The notes under the pieces: model-generated
What the model saw: only the letters and a program-made list of their open reading frames with translations
What the model was told of the DNA's origin: nothing
Databases searched by the model: none
Part shown: positions 1 through 41,244 of the stretch, one piece after another
Numbering within the stretch: position 1 is the first letter of the stretch
Layout of the letters: each line of letters starts with the position of its first letter
Made by a program: the position numbers and the translations under genes
DNA from: Eulemur rufifrons
Taxonomy: Eukaryota > Chordata > Mammalia > Primates > Lemuridae
Direction: 5' to 3'
Length of the DNA: 64,000 bases
Assembly: GCF_041146395.1 (NCBI RefSeq)
Contig: NC_090996.1
Location: 33,132,738 to 33,196,737, forward strand

Positions 1-444
1 GTTCAGTGGCCACGTGTGGCTATGGAGACTGTATTGAACAGTGTGGGTCCAGCCATTTCTATCAGGAGCTTTTGGTTTCCAGGCACAAAAACCCACTGCA
101 ACTAGCTCAGGTGAAAAGGGGAATTCATTGGCTCTCAGATTCCTAAAAAGGGTGGAACAACCAAAGTGTGTTGGGGGGCAGGGGTCCCTGTCTCCATCTC
201 TGCCTCCCCCCAGCTTGCCTTTCTCCAGACGGCAGGACGGGTCGCTGCCATAGCCCTTCCTCCCTACACAGAGATTGGAAAAATCCCAGGGAAAGGCTCT
301 GATTGGCCTGGCTAAGGTCACATGCCCAGGGCTGGGCCAATCAACTGTGGCCAGAGGGGCAAGGTCATGTGACAACCTTTCTACTCCCAGGGAGGCCATG
401 AGGGTAGTGAAGGGAGCGTTCCCATGGGGTTTGAGGAGAGAGTG

Positions 445-7870
<7,426 letters not shown>

Positions 7871-7896
7871 AGGGGTCTTGGCTCACAGATGCCTTC

Positions 7897-7908
7897 TCAG
7901 TGCGCCAT
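7897..7908 (-). promoter_or_regulatory. Minimal upstream ORF in the DNAAF8 leader
   Basis: ATG GCG CAC TGA occurs 26 bases before the DNAAF8 start, in the same exon and out of the main context. It is seen directly; any effect on translation is inference. Confidence 0.5.
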
Positions 7909-8127
7909 CACCCAAGGAGCCCTGCGGAGCACACGGGGTGAGGTAGGGGAGTCCAGACAGCAAGGGTCAGGAGAGTGAGGGCTGCCTTTTCAAAGCCTCT
8001 ACCAGCTGTAGGAGGTGAAAACAGACTGGCAGACTTCGACCCCTACCCCAGCTTCCTTCTGGTTCTGCAAGCTCCTGTAACTGAGTGCCAGGCACTCTGT
8101 GTGTATGCGTGGTACAGTAGAGCCTGT

Positions 8128-8265
8128 ATATCATGTATGTAATGGCATATATGATAATATACAGATATATGTATTGATGTATGATATACACACATGATAT
8201 GTAGAATATGTGTAGATGATACATAATGATATATGGATGTTATATAATATATCCCATATAACGTA
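8128..8265. repeat. AT-rich, TATA/ATGATA low-complexity tract
   Basis: Runs of 'tatatgataatatacagatatatg' type with no regular unit. It lies in the DNAAF8 5' intron. The flanking 7922-8127 and 8266-9100 hold no exon that I can assign with confidence. Confidence 0.6.
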
Positions 8266-9154
8266 ATACTATTATCGCCATTTTGTAGGCTCAGAGAGGT
8301 GAGTAAATGGCAAAGATAGAATCTGAATCAGTTAGGGGGAATTTCCAGCCGCACTACCCTTTTCTACCCCTTACGAAGGAACAGACTACGGACATTTTGG
8401 AGTCATCACTCACCTTATGCCCTCAGCCCCTTGTACCCAGGCACTGCACTGTACGTTTGTATCTCAGAGTCTAAAAGAAGATGGTCCTGTTCCTCAGGGG
8501 CTAGGGGGCTTGCGGGATACGGGGTGATGGTACTGCAGAGCCAGTGTCTGGAGAACCTTTATAGCCGGAGGGCCACGGGGCCTATAAAACGGGGAAGCAG
8601 TGCTGCCCCGCCTTGGCCCAGTCCTCGCTGGCATTGGCTTTGCACTCAGGGCCCCTCACCCCAAGGCAGGGCAGCAGCAGGGGCTTTTGGGACCGAGGGC
8701 ACATGCTTGGTGCATCCTGAACTGGGAGCAAGTGCGGTGGGGACACATCTGGTACACCAACCAGGGGATGTTTTTTGTAACTGGGGCTCTGTTCTGCAAT
8801 TCAGGGCACAGTATTTCATAGGGCAGCAGAATCGCCGAGGTGAAGGGGACCACCAGAGACTCTGATAGTTCTTCAGGGGGACAAGGCAATAGGGCAGGGA
8901 AAGGCATTACCAGCAAAGGGAAGTGCATGTGCAGTGGCTCAGAGGAGTGAAAAATGCCCGACACGTTTGAAGGAAGGTGTCAGTTGCTGGCATCTGTGGT
9001 GAAAACGGACCGGCCAGTGAAGGGTCCTGAAGACCAAGTTTTGGAGTTCTGCTCTTCCCAGGAGGCGAGGTCGTTGTTGCCGGCCCTGTTCTGGCTGCAG
9101 CCCGTTAGCCCCGCCCCAGGACACCGCCCCGTCTCGCCTGCTAGGAGGCAGCCG

Positions 9155-9168
9155 GTTGTTATGGCAAC
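9155..9168. promoter_or_regulatory. RFX X-box-like palindrome between DNAAF8 and ANKS3
   Basis: The sequence gttgttatggcaac is an imperfect inverted repeat. One half (ggcaac) is a perfect RFX half-site and the other (gttgtt) differs by two bases. RFX factors drive cilia genes from such sites close to the transcription start. Position and the ciliary role of DNAAF8 suggest control of DNAAF8, possibly ANKS3 as well. Confidence 0.65.
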
Positions 9169-9759
9169 CAGACGCCAACGGCTTTCCAGGTCGTGCTTTT
9201 AAAACCTAAAGCTGGGAAAACGGAAAGCCTACTGCCCTTCCTCTCCCCAACGCCCAGCCTGTTTTCCCCACTCCCGTCCAACTCCTGACATTGATCTCTG
9301 CAGCTGCGGCAGGCCCTTGGCCATTCACCGCGGGCCACCGCCTCCATTCCCTGCGCGGTCCTGACAGGGCTATAAACAGCTTCCAGCGCGTCACTCCAGT
9401 CGCGTTGGCCCGGTCGGGCCGCGGCGCGATTACTGAGGCCGTCACCCGCCTCAAATCCCCCTCAGCAGAACCTTACGTTACTGGGCCGCCGGCCGCTCTC
9501 TCCCCTGCTCCCCTTTCGGGACTTGGCGTGTCCTGCCTCTCTTGCAACAGGATTGGCTCCCCTTGCCGGTGAGGGGGCGGAACAGGGAGAACATACCCTG
9601 CTTATTGGCTACCGCGGGCATCACTCAGCGAGCTGGGCAAACTGACCGGAAGGTCGTGGTGCGGGACGGGCGAATTCCACGGCGCCCGGGAGCTGCCCCG
9701 GCGTGGACCTGCGAGCGTCCCGGCGTGCTCCGCGCCCTCCCATAACTACTTCCGGGGCG

Positions 9760-9827
9760 GCAGCCAGGCCGCTAGGGCCGGGTGCTGTGGCGGCGTGGGT
9801 GCGTGCGCGGGGCCTGGGGACGGTAGC

Positions 9828-9871
<44 letters not shown>

Positions 9872-9912
9872 TCAAGGGCGGCCCGAGGCCCGAGGCCCGA
9901 GGCCCAGCGCAG
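9760..9912 (+). other. ANKS3: ANKS3 noncoding exon 1 (5' end approximate)
   Basis: It ends at CGCAG|GTAGGC (9912/9913) and is followed by the first coding exon, whose acceptor lies two bases before the ATG. The left boundary is a guess from the promoter elements. Confidence 0.6.
9829..9870 (+). repeat. (CGG)14 trinucleotide repeat in the ANKS3 5' UTR
   Basis: Fourteen uninterrupted CGG units in the putative noncoding first exon, followed by three copies of cccgagg (about 9881-9905). On this strand it would be transcribed as CGG. There is no ATG in the leader as read. Confidence 0.9.
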
Positions 9913-12242
9913 GTAGGCTCCGTGGCGTCCGGGCTCCTCCAGGTGCCGGCACCTGCTGCCCGCCTGGGCCCGGCCCTCGGGCGTCCGACCCTTCGCTTGC
10001 TCGCCGCGTGGCTCAATGACTCCGAGCCTCCGCCTCTGTAAGTGTGGAGCGGGGACGGTAACGCCCTGCACATTGTAGGGTCAGTGTGGGGAATGCCTGC
10101 GAGGGAGGTGTCGAGAAGTGTCTGTGGCTGTAGGTGCTCGGGCTGTTGGCTGGGGACCCGCCACGGGGCCTGTGAGCGAGCTTTGCGCCACCACAGTCCC
10201 TGCTGCAGTTCCGGGGTGGCCCTAACTCCCCATGCCCGGGCCAAACCTCCTCCGTGGGCGTGGCAGTGGCCACCAGCAGCATTTTTTTTTTTTTTTAGTT
10301 AAAGTTTATTTTAAAGGCAACATAGCATTTTACAAAATGGACGGAAACAAAAGGTAAAGTGAAAATTAAACGGTCTCATCCCCAGTGCTACTTCCTGAAG
10401 ATAAGTTCTGGAAACGAAATGCAAAGAAAACTTTCTACATGTGTTCAAATATATGCATGAATAGAATAGTCATCTCGTTAACGGGTTCCCCATCGTTGGG
10501 GAGTGTTTGTCATGTGGCAGGGTGATAAAGGAAATCAGTAGCTTTGTAGTTCCCTGGCATTCAAGTTCTCCCTACATAGGCTCCTGGAGGCTGGGTCTGG
10601 TTCTGATTGCCCCTCAGAGCTTTGGGGTGTCAGACATGTGAGTGCCCAATAAATGGAGAGAGAACGTGGGCCCCACCCTGGGGGAGCCTTGGGAGCAGGA
10701 GAGACATGCCCAAGGAAGGCTTCAGGGATATTGGAAGGGACCCTCAGCCGACACTCAGTTTATCGTGGATTCTTACCGAGGCTCTGTTAGCCAGGACTGT
10801 TCGGGGAGGCGGCTGCATTTTCTCAGGCTCTGCCAGCTGAAGACGCTTTATACCCAACTATTACTGCCTGTCAGACCCACACACACTCTCACCAAAGGCC
10901 TGCAAAGTCTTTGTCTCCCACATTCGTGGCTTGTTTATTTGGCCATCTTGGCTGTCACCTTGGGCTTGGAAGTGTTCTTTGGTAGAAACTGAGGTTCTAA
11001 TGGCATCTATAAACTACTACGTTACTTCTAGGTCATCTGAATGTGACAAGGCCTCCTTTGTTTTCTCATTTGCTCCCTTTTCTACACTTTTTCCTGTCAC
11101 TGCTAGGCCTTAGGATCCTACTAGGAAGCCCATGACTTGGCTTTGATTTGGGTAGGATTCCTGGTGTGCCATTGATGGTATTTTCCCATGGCAAGGAAAG
11201 TGTCACCTCACCAATTTACCAGCCTATCCTGCTTCCCCCCTTATCTCTCCCGCTTTCAAGGAATGCATGGGTAGATTCCTATTCAGTTGACATTTGCTGA
11301 GTACCACCAGCCACATCCTTCTGTGTTGGGGGCTTTCTTTCCATTTTTTTCAAAAACATTAATTTATGTAAAATTTATATACAGTGAAGTTGATTTTGGT
11401 GTTCAGGTCTTTGGGTTTTGATAAATGCATAGAGTCACGTATTACCACCGCAGTCAAGATAGAATAGGTCTGTCACCCCCAAAATTTCCTCTGTTGCCCC
11501 TTTGAGGTCCCCGACCCTATCCCTTGGAACTGCTGTCAGGGCCTCCAGCCCTTTAGTTTTGCCTTTTCTAGAATGTCATAAAGGAATTACACAGGAGGCA
11601 CCCTTTTGAATGACCTCTTCCATTTAGCATAATGTATTTGAAATTCTTTCTTGTGTGGTGTTTATTGCTGTGTAACATTCCATCGTATGAATGTACCACC
11701 TTAGCTTATCTGTTCTTCCGTGTGTTTAAACAGCAGCTGTGAGATATCATGGCCTCCTTAGCCAGTGAGGAACTGGGGTTGGAGATGCTAAGTAGCAGAG
11801 CTGAATTTTGATCTAACCCCCAATCTAGGGTTCTTTGCCACCAAACCCAGGAGCTGATTTGATCAAAAGACCCAATTAGCATTTCTTTACTGCCCATCCA
11901 AGAGGTTTTCAGGGTCCTAGAGTTCCTGGAGAACGCCCTTTTAGGATCTGGGGCCTATGGATATTGGCAGGAAAATGGACACGGGAGTTAATGACTCACT
12001 ACACATGCTCCTCTTTTTCTGCCTGGTGTCAAGCTCACCAGCGTTAGCGTGATGGAGCTGCCCAGACCATACACTGTTTAACTGAAGAACATTGTCTAAG
12101 TCAGTCCCAGGGTTGACTGCGTTGCGTAGCAGTCTGATAGGTTAGTGACGTAGCCGCCTACGGAGGGCTGGAGTATGACCAGCCCGTTGATCCCCTGGAA
12201 CAACAGGAAGGAAAGACCTGACGCCTGGGCCTCCCTCCGCAG
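9913..12242. other. ANKS3 intron 1
   Basis: It contains an A/T-rich insertion at about 10280-10460 and an antisense L1 3' remnant at about 11345-11735 ('acagtgaagttgattttggtg', 'ttagcataatgtatttgaa'). No exon is supported. Confidence 0.55.
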
Positions 12243-12244
12243 TG

Positions 12245-33604
<21,360 letters not shown>

Positions 33605-33726
33605 CCCGGAGGGACGGTGAGTGTCGCCAGCCGGGAGCCTGCGCCAGGGCACCAACAGGGGCAGCTACGGGAACAAGTACGCGCCCGCCCTCTCTCTCCA
33701 GTCTCACCAGGGCCTTTTCTTTTCAG

Positions 33727-34105
33727 AATCTGACGTTGGGTGACTGATCCACCCTGAAGCTGTGTGTCAGGAGGGCCACGCGCAGGCGGCTGCGGCAAGC
33801 AGCACGGCCCGGGGGGGCCAGAGGCTCAGGCCCCGGGAGCAGCCGGCAGACACAAACAGGACAGGGACTGTGGCCCGTGCCAGGCAGCTCGGGCCAGCAC
33901 CAAGGCAGGACGAGGGCCTGTCACCCAGAACCTGGTGGTAAGGCCTAGAGCTTGTGGCCTGGCCTGCCCTGGCCCAGGCCCAGGCCAGGCACGGCCTTGG
34001 GGGGAGAGAGTGTCCCCATACATGGGTGCCAGAGGCTTGACCTTATGAGAACCGGGGCATCTGGAAAATGTCATTTGTTAGAAAATAAAATTTATGACCA
34101 ACTGG
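33727..34105 (+). other. ANKS3: ANKS3 terminal 3' UTR exon
   Basis: The acceptor is cttttcag at 33726. The exon is noncoding and GC-rich and ends after the poly(A) signal. The end is set about 15-20 bases beyond AATAAA. Confidence 0.8.
34084..34089 (+). terminator. ANKS3 poly(A) signal AATAAA
   Basis: Canonical hexamer in 'gaaaataaaatttatgacc' at the end of the ANKS3 3' UTR. Confidence 0.85.
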
Positions 34106-35030
34106 TGAAGGGCTCAGTTCTGATCACATGACATGCAGCACCGGCCAGCACATGGGGCCAAAGCAAGGGGAAAGCCATGCCAAGACCCCAGCCCCAGTGA
34201 CCGTGGGCTCTGGGTGGATGTCCCTGGTGCCCAGGCCATGGAGCACCATGCTCAGGGCCAGGCCAAGTCAGCGACCCTGCTGCCCTGTCGCCTGCAGCGT
34301 GGGAACCTCTGTTCCAGCAGCACACGATTCCACAGAGTCCAGCTTGACTCAAGACAAGCTGCTACAAAAGCTAAGCACATCCCCGGCCCCAGGAAATGCG
34401 AGTGAGCCAGGTCCAGGCAGTCTGTTCCCACAGCAAAGCAAAGGACCTTCCCCACATTGGTGGCCCGTCTCACCCAGCTCTGAGGTGGGGTTGAGAGCAC
34501 CACCTTCCTCACCGGGCCAGGCATGGGTGGTGGAAATTTTCCAACTCACCACTGGAGTCTTTGCAGACGTGGGGCTGTAGACCACCAGTGGTGGCCTTGC
34601 TGTCCCGTGTTGACTCTGCCGCTGTCGTTCTGCACAGTAGGCCTGTGCTTCCAGACTGTCCCCTGGCGCTGCTTGCAGACTGTTCTGAGAACGAGGAAAG
34701 GCAGGTTTGCAAAGCAGAGAGGATCTAGAACGGGAGCCTGACGCTGAGGGTCCCGGCACAGAAGCCCCCAGCCAGGTTGCCGGCCCAGGTGCTCGGGCTG
34801 GGCGTGTCCCAGTGAACACAGGCAGACATGTGGATGCCGCTGGCCGGGGCAGTGACTCCATGTGCCCCAACCTGGGACAGGAGGCCAGACCTGGTTCCAC
34901 TCCAAGCAGTACCCAGTACCTGGGGTCCCAGAACCCCTCTTGGCCCCCCCTCCACATCCAGGAGAAGGGAGGAGGCCCCTCACCAGCCCAGCCCTGGGCC
35001 TCCATCGAAACCAAAAACCAGACAGCAGCT
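34106..35030. other. Intergenic space between the convergent ANKS3 and NUDT16L1 3' ends
   Basis: About 0.9 kb, GC-rich. A 221-codon minus-strand frame (34349-35014) crosses it but has no family resemblance or splice context, and I treat it as chance. No terminator-specific structure is visible. Confidence 0.5.
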
Positions 35031-35040
35031 GAAGAGCGGC

Positions 35041-35050
35041 TTTATTTATT
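35041..35050 (-). terminator. NUDT16L1 overlapping double poly(A) signal
   Basis: The plus strand reads tttatttatt, that is two overlapping AATAAA hexamers on the minus strand. Confidence 0.8.
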
Positions 35051-35711
35051 GTTTCTTTCTCCTTCAACAACTCCATACGTAGCTGAGTCCCCGAGGCCCC
35101 GACCGTCCTGCGAACCAAGCCACAGTGAGGAAAAGCCGCTTCAAAGCTTCACTCAGTTCATACATCATGAATGAGAAAAATCTAACAAAGTAAATCCAAC
35201 AACAACCAAAATTAACAGTATAATGTCCTACCCCAAGCGGGCTCTTCCCTGGACCCTGGGGCTGGCTCGGGAAGGGTGTGGGAACGAGCTGTCCTGGACG
35301 CAGCCGCCTCCACCAGAGCAAACCGTCTTCCGCATGGCCTCAGAGCTGTGCACCTGCCCCTCGGACGGCGACAGCGGGGCACTACGTGGTGAGACGCACA
35401 CTGAGGAGAGTTTGAGCTTTTGGGTGGACACGCATGTCCTGAGCCTGAAGAGCCAGGCCCAGTGTGCCCAGATTGCCCACTGACCAACCTGAGAGGACGG
35501 GCTGGGTCCCAGCTGGCCCAGCCACCGCCGGATGACTGCTTGGGACAGTGGAGATGACAAGAGGCCTGCCTGCCCCATGCAGTCAGAAGGGTGAGCACAG
35601 AAACGCGCTAGAAGACACACTTTCATGGGACTCCCAGGGCCAGGTCTTCTCGGCCGGTGGGCACAGATACGGCTGCTGGTGGGGAGGGCGACAGCTGGCA
35701 CAAGAGCCACC

Positions 35712-37102
<1,391 letters not shown>

Positions 37103-37480
37103 CTTGTCACTGGTCCCCGCGGCCCTGCCGGCCCCCAGCCTTCAGGGGCCCCCCCACCTTCAACGCATGCGCTGGCCCGCCTGTGTCACACTCCACCAAT
37201 CCGCGGGCAGCAGTGCCCCTAGGCCCCGCCTCCCCTCCAATCCCTGACGCGCGTCGGGGCAGAGCCCATCGCTGCCCTGCGACGCGTCGTTGAGAGGCGG
37301 AAGGGACAGTGTGCAAAAGCACGGGGTCGTGCGTGCCAGCCGACACCCAATAGCCACTCACCTCGAGCGGCGGCCCCGCCTACGGCCTGTGAAGACTACA
37401 ACTCCCAAGATGCAACGCGCCGCCCGCACTCAGCGTCCTGAAAAGGCAGGTGCGCGCGGGACTCCGGGCTCAGGGTGTGC
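37103..37480 (-). promoter_or_regulatory. NUDT16L1 CpG promoter with CCAAT boxes and ZNF143-type motif
   Basis: Plus-strand CCAAT boxes (ATTGG on the gene strand) lie at 37196-37200, 37237-37241 and 37347-37351. The string actacaactcccaagatgc at 37395-37413 matches the SBS/ZNF143-THAP11 element of housekeeping promoters. CpG-rich and TATA-less. Confidence 0.8.
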
Positions 37481-37489
37481 GCCACTTAC

Positions 37490-37750
37490 CTGTCCCTGGG
37501 CGCCTCGAAGAGGACAACCGGCGTCCCAGCTGCTACGCGAAGTAGCGACGCTCTGCCAGGGTCCTCGGACCTGAGCGCCGAGGGCGGCAACTTTCCCCTG
37601 CCACGTTCCACAGCTCCCCAGCTCCCCAGCTCCCCAGCTCCACAGCTGTCCCTCGGGGCCACTCCGTCTGCCTCAGGAGAGCCGGCTGCCCCCAGTCCGG
37701 AGTCCACACCCAGACCTGGAGCTAGGCTGGATGGCCAGGAGCTCTGGGGC
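37490..37750 (-). other. Possible alternative leader exon upstream of NUDT16L1 (right edge unknown)
   Basis: A near-perfect donor, GGACAG|GTAAGTGG, reads on the minus strand at 37490/37489, inside CpG-rich DNA and preceded by an open frame of about 72 codons. It has no coding match I know. It could be an alternative 5' exon of NUDT16L1 or a promoter-associated noncoding RNA. Confidence 0.35.
37611..37657. repeat. Short tandem repeat of CCCCAGCT
   Basis: About five 8-base units with small changes, next to the candidate leader exon. Confidence 0.85.
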
Positions 37751-37849
37751 TCGCTGGACCCAGCCTACTAGGGCAGGAGGTGACTTAAATCGGGGGGGGG
37801 GGGTGGCCGGGAGCTCTGCAGTGTCCTCCAGGCCAGGCACCATATGCCT

Positions 37850-37965
37850 GGTACTGTCGGGGGAAGTGGGAGTTTCCCCAATTTACCGATGAGGAACCTG
37901 GGGCTAAGAGGACAGGACTTGAGGAAACACACCCAGCAGTTGGTGACAGAGCCAGGATCCCACCT
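37850..37965 (-). repeat. MIR SINE remnant
   Basis: 'aatttaccgatgaggaacctgggg..acacccagcagttggtgacagagccaggatcc' is the MIR core in reverse. Confidence 0.75.
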
Positions 37966-39660
37966 TGACTGCTGCCCAGTGTCTACAACAGAAAGCCACC
38001 TGATCCCGAAGGGGAGGGGCTGAAGCACTTACCCCATGTTTGTGCTGGAGAAGGAAGTCGCTGGGCTCAGAAGCGTTGGAAACACCGTCCAAGGGAGAGC
38101 AATTGGGTTCCCTGAACCCCACGACGGCAAGGCTCACCTCCCCAGTAGTAGGGCCCAAGAGCCACTCTCCTCTCCACAGTGGGCATGGATTTGCTGCGCG
38201 AAGGAACCCCTGCCTGCACTGTAGGATGGGCACCCAGGGCTGGGGCCACAGCCTTGGGAGAGCTGTACAGTCAGGCCAGCTCCGGCAGAGGGAAGGCTGC
38301 CTGGAGCGGAGCTGTGCAGGAAAGGAGAGGGGTGGGCAGGGGTTGGCAGGGGTTGGCAGGAGCTGCCAGACACTCATGTGTTAGGTCCATGGTGATGTCA
38401 GATTTGGGGAGGACCCCACCTGCAGGCAGCCAAGCACAACCTGAGCCCAGGGACTATGGGTGCAGGGGGCACAGGAGGAAAGGCTCCCCTTGATGCAACC
38501 CTGCCTCGCCACCAGACCTCAGTAAAGGGGCCAGGTCTGTTGGAGGAGCCAGTTCAACACCTGTCTGACACCATGAGCACCTCTGCCCACACTGGGATTG
38601 GGCCAGAACGAAGCATGTCCGAGAGCAGCTGCAGGGCTGTGGATGCCAGGAACAGCCATTCCCTCTCCACCCTGGTGGGCTTGGGTCAAGGGGCCATGGC
38701 GGCAGCTTGAACTGTGTTTGCAAAGGAGCTTAGGGCCTGTGTGGTGGGTGCCCCGAGGCACTGGCCAGCCCCTGCTAGGAGGTGACCCCATGGGCAGGGG
38801 AGCATGGGCTGAGCAGAGGGCCCCGGGCGGGGCTCCGGCCTTCAAACCCACCGTGCCTGGGCAGCCAAACCGCTCCTCCAGCCCAGTCTCCACAGGACAG
38901 CTGCAGGGTGCCACTCCTCTGCTTAAAAGCCTCTGTTCTTAGAAGACAACACTGACTACCCCTTAGAAAAAACTCCAGCCACTTCAACAAGGTCTCCAGC
39001 ATCTGCCCCCAACACCCCAGGCGGTGGGCTCCTTCCCACACCAGGCTCGCTCCTGCAGCCTCCGCACCGCCCCAGGGCCAGCGCTGCTCATCCTCAGGGC
39101 GCCACTTAGCCGCCTCCTGTGACCACGCGGCTGCACCGAGTCCCTCATGGGCTTCATCTCATCACCCTGCTGACTTTCTTCCTGACAATAACCAAACCTG
39201 GAAGGACTCTGTTACCTGTTCTCACCGGCGAGAATGCAAGCACCCTTGCGGGGCCCCTCCTGACACACAGCAGGTGCTGTGAACACCTGTGGGACACTTC
39301 CGCGACAGAGATGGGGACTGGAGGGGCAACCCGCACACCAGGGAGCCCTGGGCTTTTGTGCCACCGGTTCAGGAGACTGAGCCAAATCCCAAGGGCTTGC
39401 CTTCACTCCAACCAGAGAATCAACAAAGATGACAATGAAAACAACGGTCAGGAACAGCAGCCGGTGCACCGATCACGCAGGGAGCCGCGGTTACCTGGTT
39501 TAATCCCGCCCTGGCTTGGAAGCTGCACTGTCACTACCACCTGACACATGAGGAAACTGAGGCAGAAGCCACGAGCTGTCAGGGTGTGGCAGCCACCATG
39601 AACACTCAGTGGCCTCCCCTGGATCAGAAACCACCAGTGTGCCCAGAGGAAGGAGCGGAC
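37966..39660. other. Intergenic, NUDT16L1 upstream / MGRN1 downstream
   Basis: GC-rich unique sequence with a short ggggttggca tandem at about 38335-38360 and a MIR-like piece at about 39490-39595 ('cacatgaggaaactgaggcag'). No gene is supported. Confidence 0.5.
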
Positions 39661-39678
39661 AGGATATTGCTGCATGAT

Positions 39679-39684
39679 TTTATT
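39679..39684 (-). terminator. MGRN1 poly(A) signal
   Basis: Plus-strand TTTATT equals AATAAA on the gene strand, about 1.56 kb past the MGRN1 stop. Confidence 0.75.
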
Positions 39685-39888
39685 ACTATAAATATACAGT
39701 AAAAACGAACGAACGGGCCCATCCGAGCACACCAGATGACAGCACGTGGAAGTCCCAGCCGGGCCCGTCTGCAGCCCACCCACACAGAGCTCTGGCACCA
39801 GCACAGAGCGAGGCCACGCCTTGCTGGGGTAGGGGAGGGAGACAGCCAGCCTGTGTGTGCACGTTTGCGTGTGCGTGTGCACATGTGT

Positions 39889-39917
39889 GCACGCACACAC
39901 ACACACACACACACACA
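39889..39917. repeat. (CA)n microsatellite in the MGRN1 3' UTR
   Basis: About 12 AC units, preceded by a mixed TG/CG tract from about 39851. Confidence 0.9.
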
Positions 39918-41244
39918 GCGGGCGGGCAGGAGGTGGGCTGGCCTGGGTGCACAGGGAGCCGGGTGTGAAGAGCACACTCCACTCAGGCCCGAGTGGGGCC
40001 CAGCTGCCCACTGTGGGTTTCTCTCCCGAGCACCCCACTGGGCAGAGCTGCTGCTCGGAGCAACCCTGAGCTTAGGCCGGGTCAGGGCGTGCAGAGCCCA
40101 CCCAGTGGACTGCTGCGGGCTGTCCCACAGAAGCCATCCTTCCCCCAGGCTCTGCCGGGGCTCCAGGCACTGGGCCCCTCTGCCCTCCCGGGCCAGGGGA
40201 GCTGCACACACCGGCTGGCTCAACGCCCTGCTGGGGCAGCTCTGGCGCAGGGGCACCAGGCCCGGGCACCCCCTTGCCTTCCTGTTGCCAGGAGATTTAT
40301 CCTACAAAAAGGACAAGGTCCCTCAGAGGCCAAACGTCACACCAGGCCCCTCCTCAACCCCAGGCTGGTCCTGCCACCAGAGTCCCAGACAGAACAAATC
40401 AAAGAGAAAGGCAGAAGGACGTTTAAGGGGGAGCTGAGGAAGCTACCAAGTCCCCCGGCAGGTGGCCGCTGGCTGAGCACAAACCCCTCCACCCGGAAGG
40501 GCCGGACGACGGACCAAAGCCAGCACCCATGAGCAGGCGCAGGGCTGGGCCAGAGGCCACCGGACACCAACTGCAGCAAACAGCTGCACCTCTACCCTGG
40601 GCTGGGCCCTGCCCGGCCGCGCGTGCGGATGCCGTGGTGCCCAGGGAAGGGCTGTGGGCAGGGCGGTGCCCGTGCACCCCAGGCTCAGAGCAGGGGTCCG
40701 GGCCTCAGGGTGGGCCTGGGAGAGCCACCAGGGCCACAAACAGCAAAGGTCAGAAGGCAACAGCCACAAACAGGCCGCCGCGGCGACACACACAGCGTGG
40801 GCGGACAGGCACCATTTCCTTCATTGACTGCAACTTGGCCCCCTGCCACCACCGACGTCTGTGAAGACAGCACTTCACCCACCAATCAGTTCTCTTCCGC
40901 AGGTTCCCGAGTCCTCAGGCACCACTGCTCCAGGCTGCACGTGGGCAGTCGGCGCCAGCCCTGGGCTCAGCCCACGGGGCTGGGGGACCCCAGGGCCCAG
41001 TGCCCAGCTAGAAAGCTGCTGTCCTTCATTTTGTACCATTTACAAATATATCAACCGTAGAAAAAAGGGGTCTGGAGGGGACAGTCCACTGTGCTCTTTG
41101 ATCAAGGGTCATCGTGGCCCCTTGGAGCCTGGTGGCCACAGGGGGTGTGCAGATAGGAGAGGCCGGGTCACACTGGGGGCCGGGGCAGCCCCTTGGCAAA
41201 GTCTGGGGAGCTGAAGGCTCCACGCTGCCAGCCTCGCCAGGCGC

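Larger units (their letters stand above)
9290..10020. promoter_or_regulatory. CpG-rich divergent promoter region of ANKS3/DNAAF8
   Basis: CpG density is far above the flanks. Inverted CCAAT boxes (ATTGG) stand at 9552-9556 and 9604-9608, and ETS/GABPA-type sites at 9646-9652 (CCGGAAG) and 9748-9755 (ACTTCCGG). There is no TATA box. The order fits a TATA-less start for ANKS3 near 9,760-9,800; the exact start cannot be fixed from sequence. Confidence 0.8.
39660..41244 (-). other. MGRN1: MGRN1 3' UTR
   Basis: Runs from the stop at 41245 to the poly(A) signal near 39680 with no intervening splice signals needed. It contains a CA/GT microsatellite (39889-39917). Long frames in this part are GC-driven. 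Confidence 0.75.

Noticed and set aside
1..70. Possible DNA-transposon end ('gtggccacgtgtggctatgg')
   Set aside because: Resembles a common hAT fossil but is too short at the window edge to call.
8911..9150. Candidate DNAAF8 noncoding exon 1 ending at GCTG|GTAATG (8911)
   Set aside because: Position fits the X-box, but the donor is weak and nothing else distinguishes it; left unannotated.
9621..10244. 207-codon minus-strand frame with poly-Arg
   Set aside because: Created by the CGG repeat read in reverse; no family or splice support.
34349..35014. 221-codon minus-strand frame between ANKS3 and NUDT16L1
   Set aside because: GC-rich chance frame with overlapping long frames on both strands; no recognised family.
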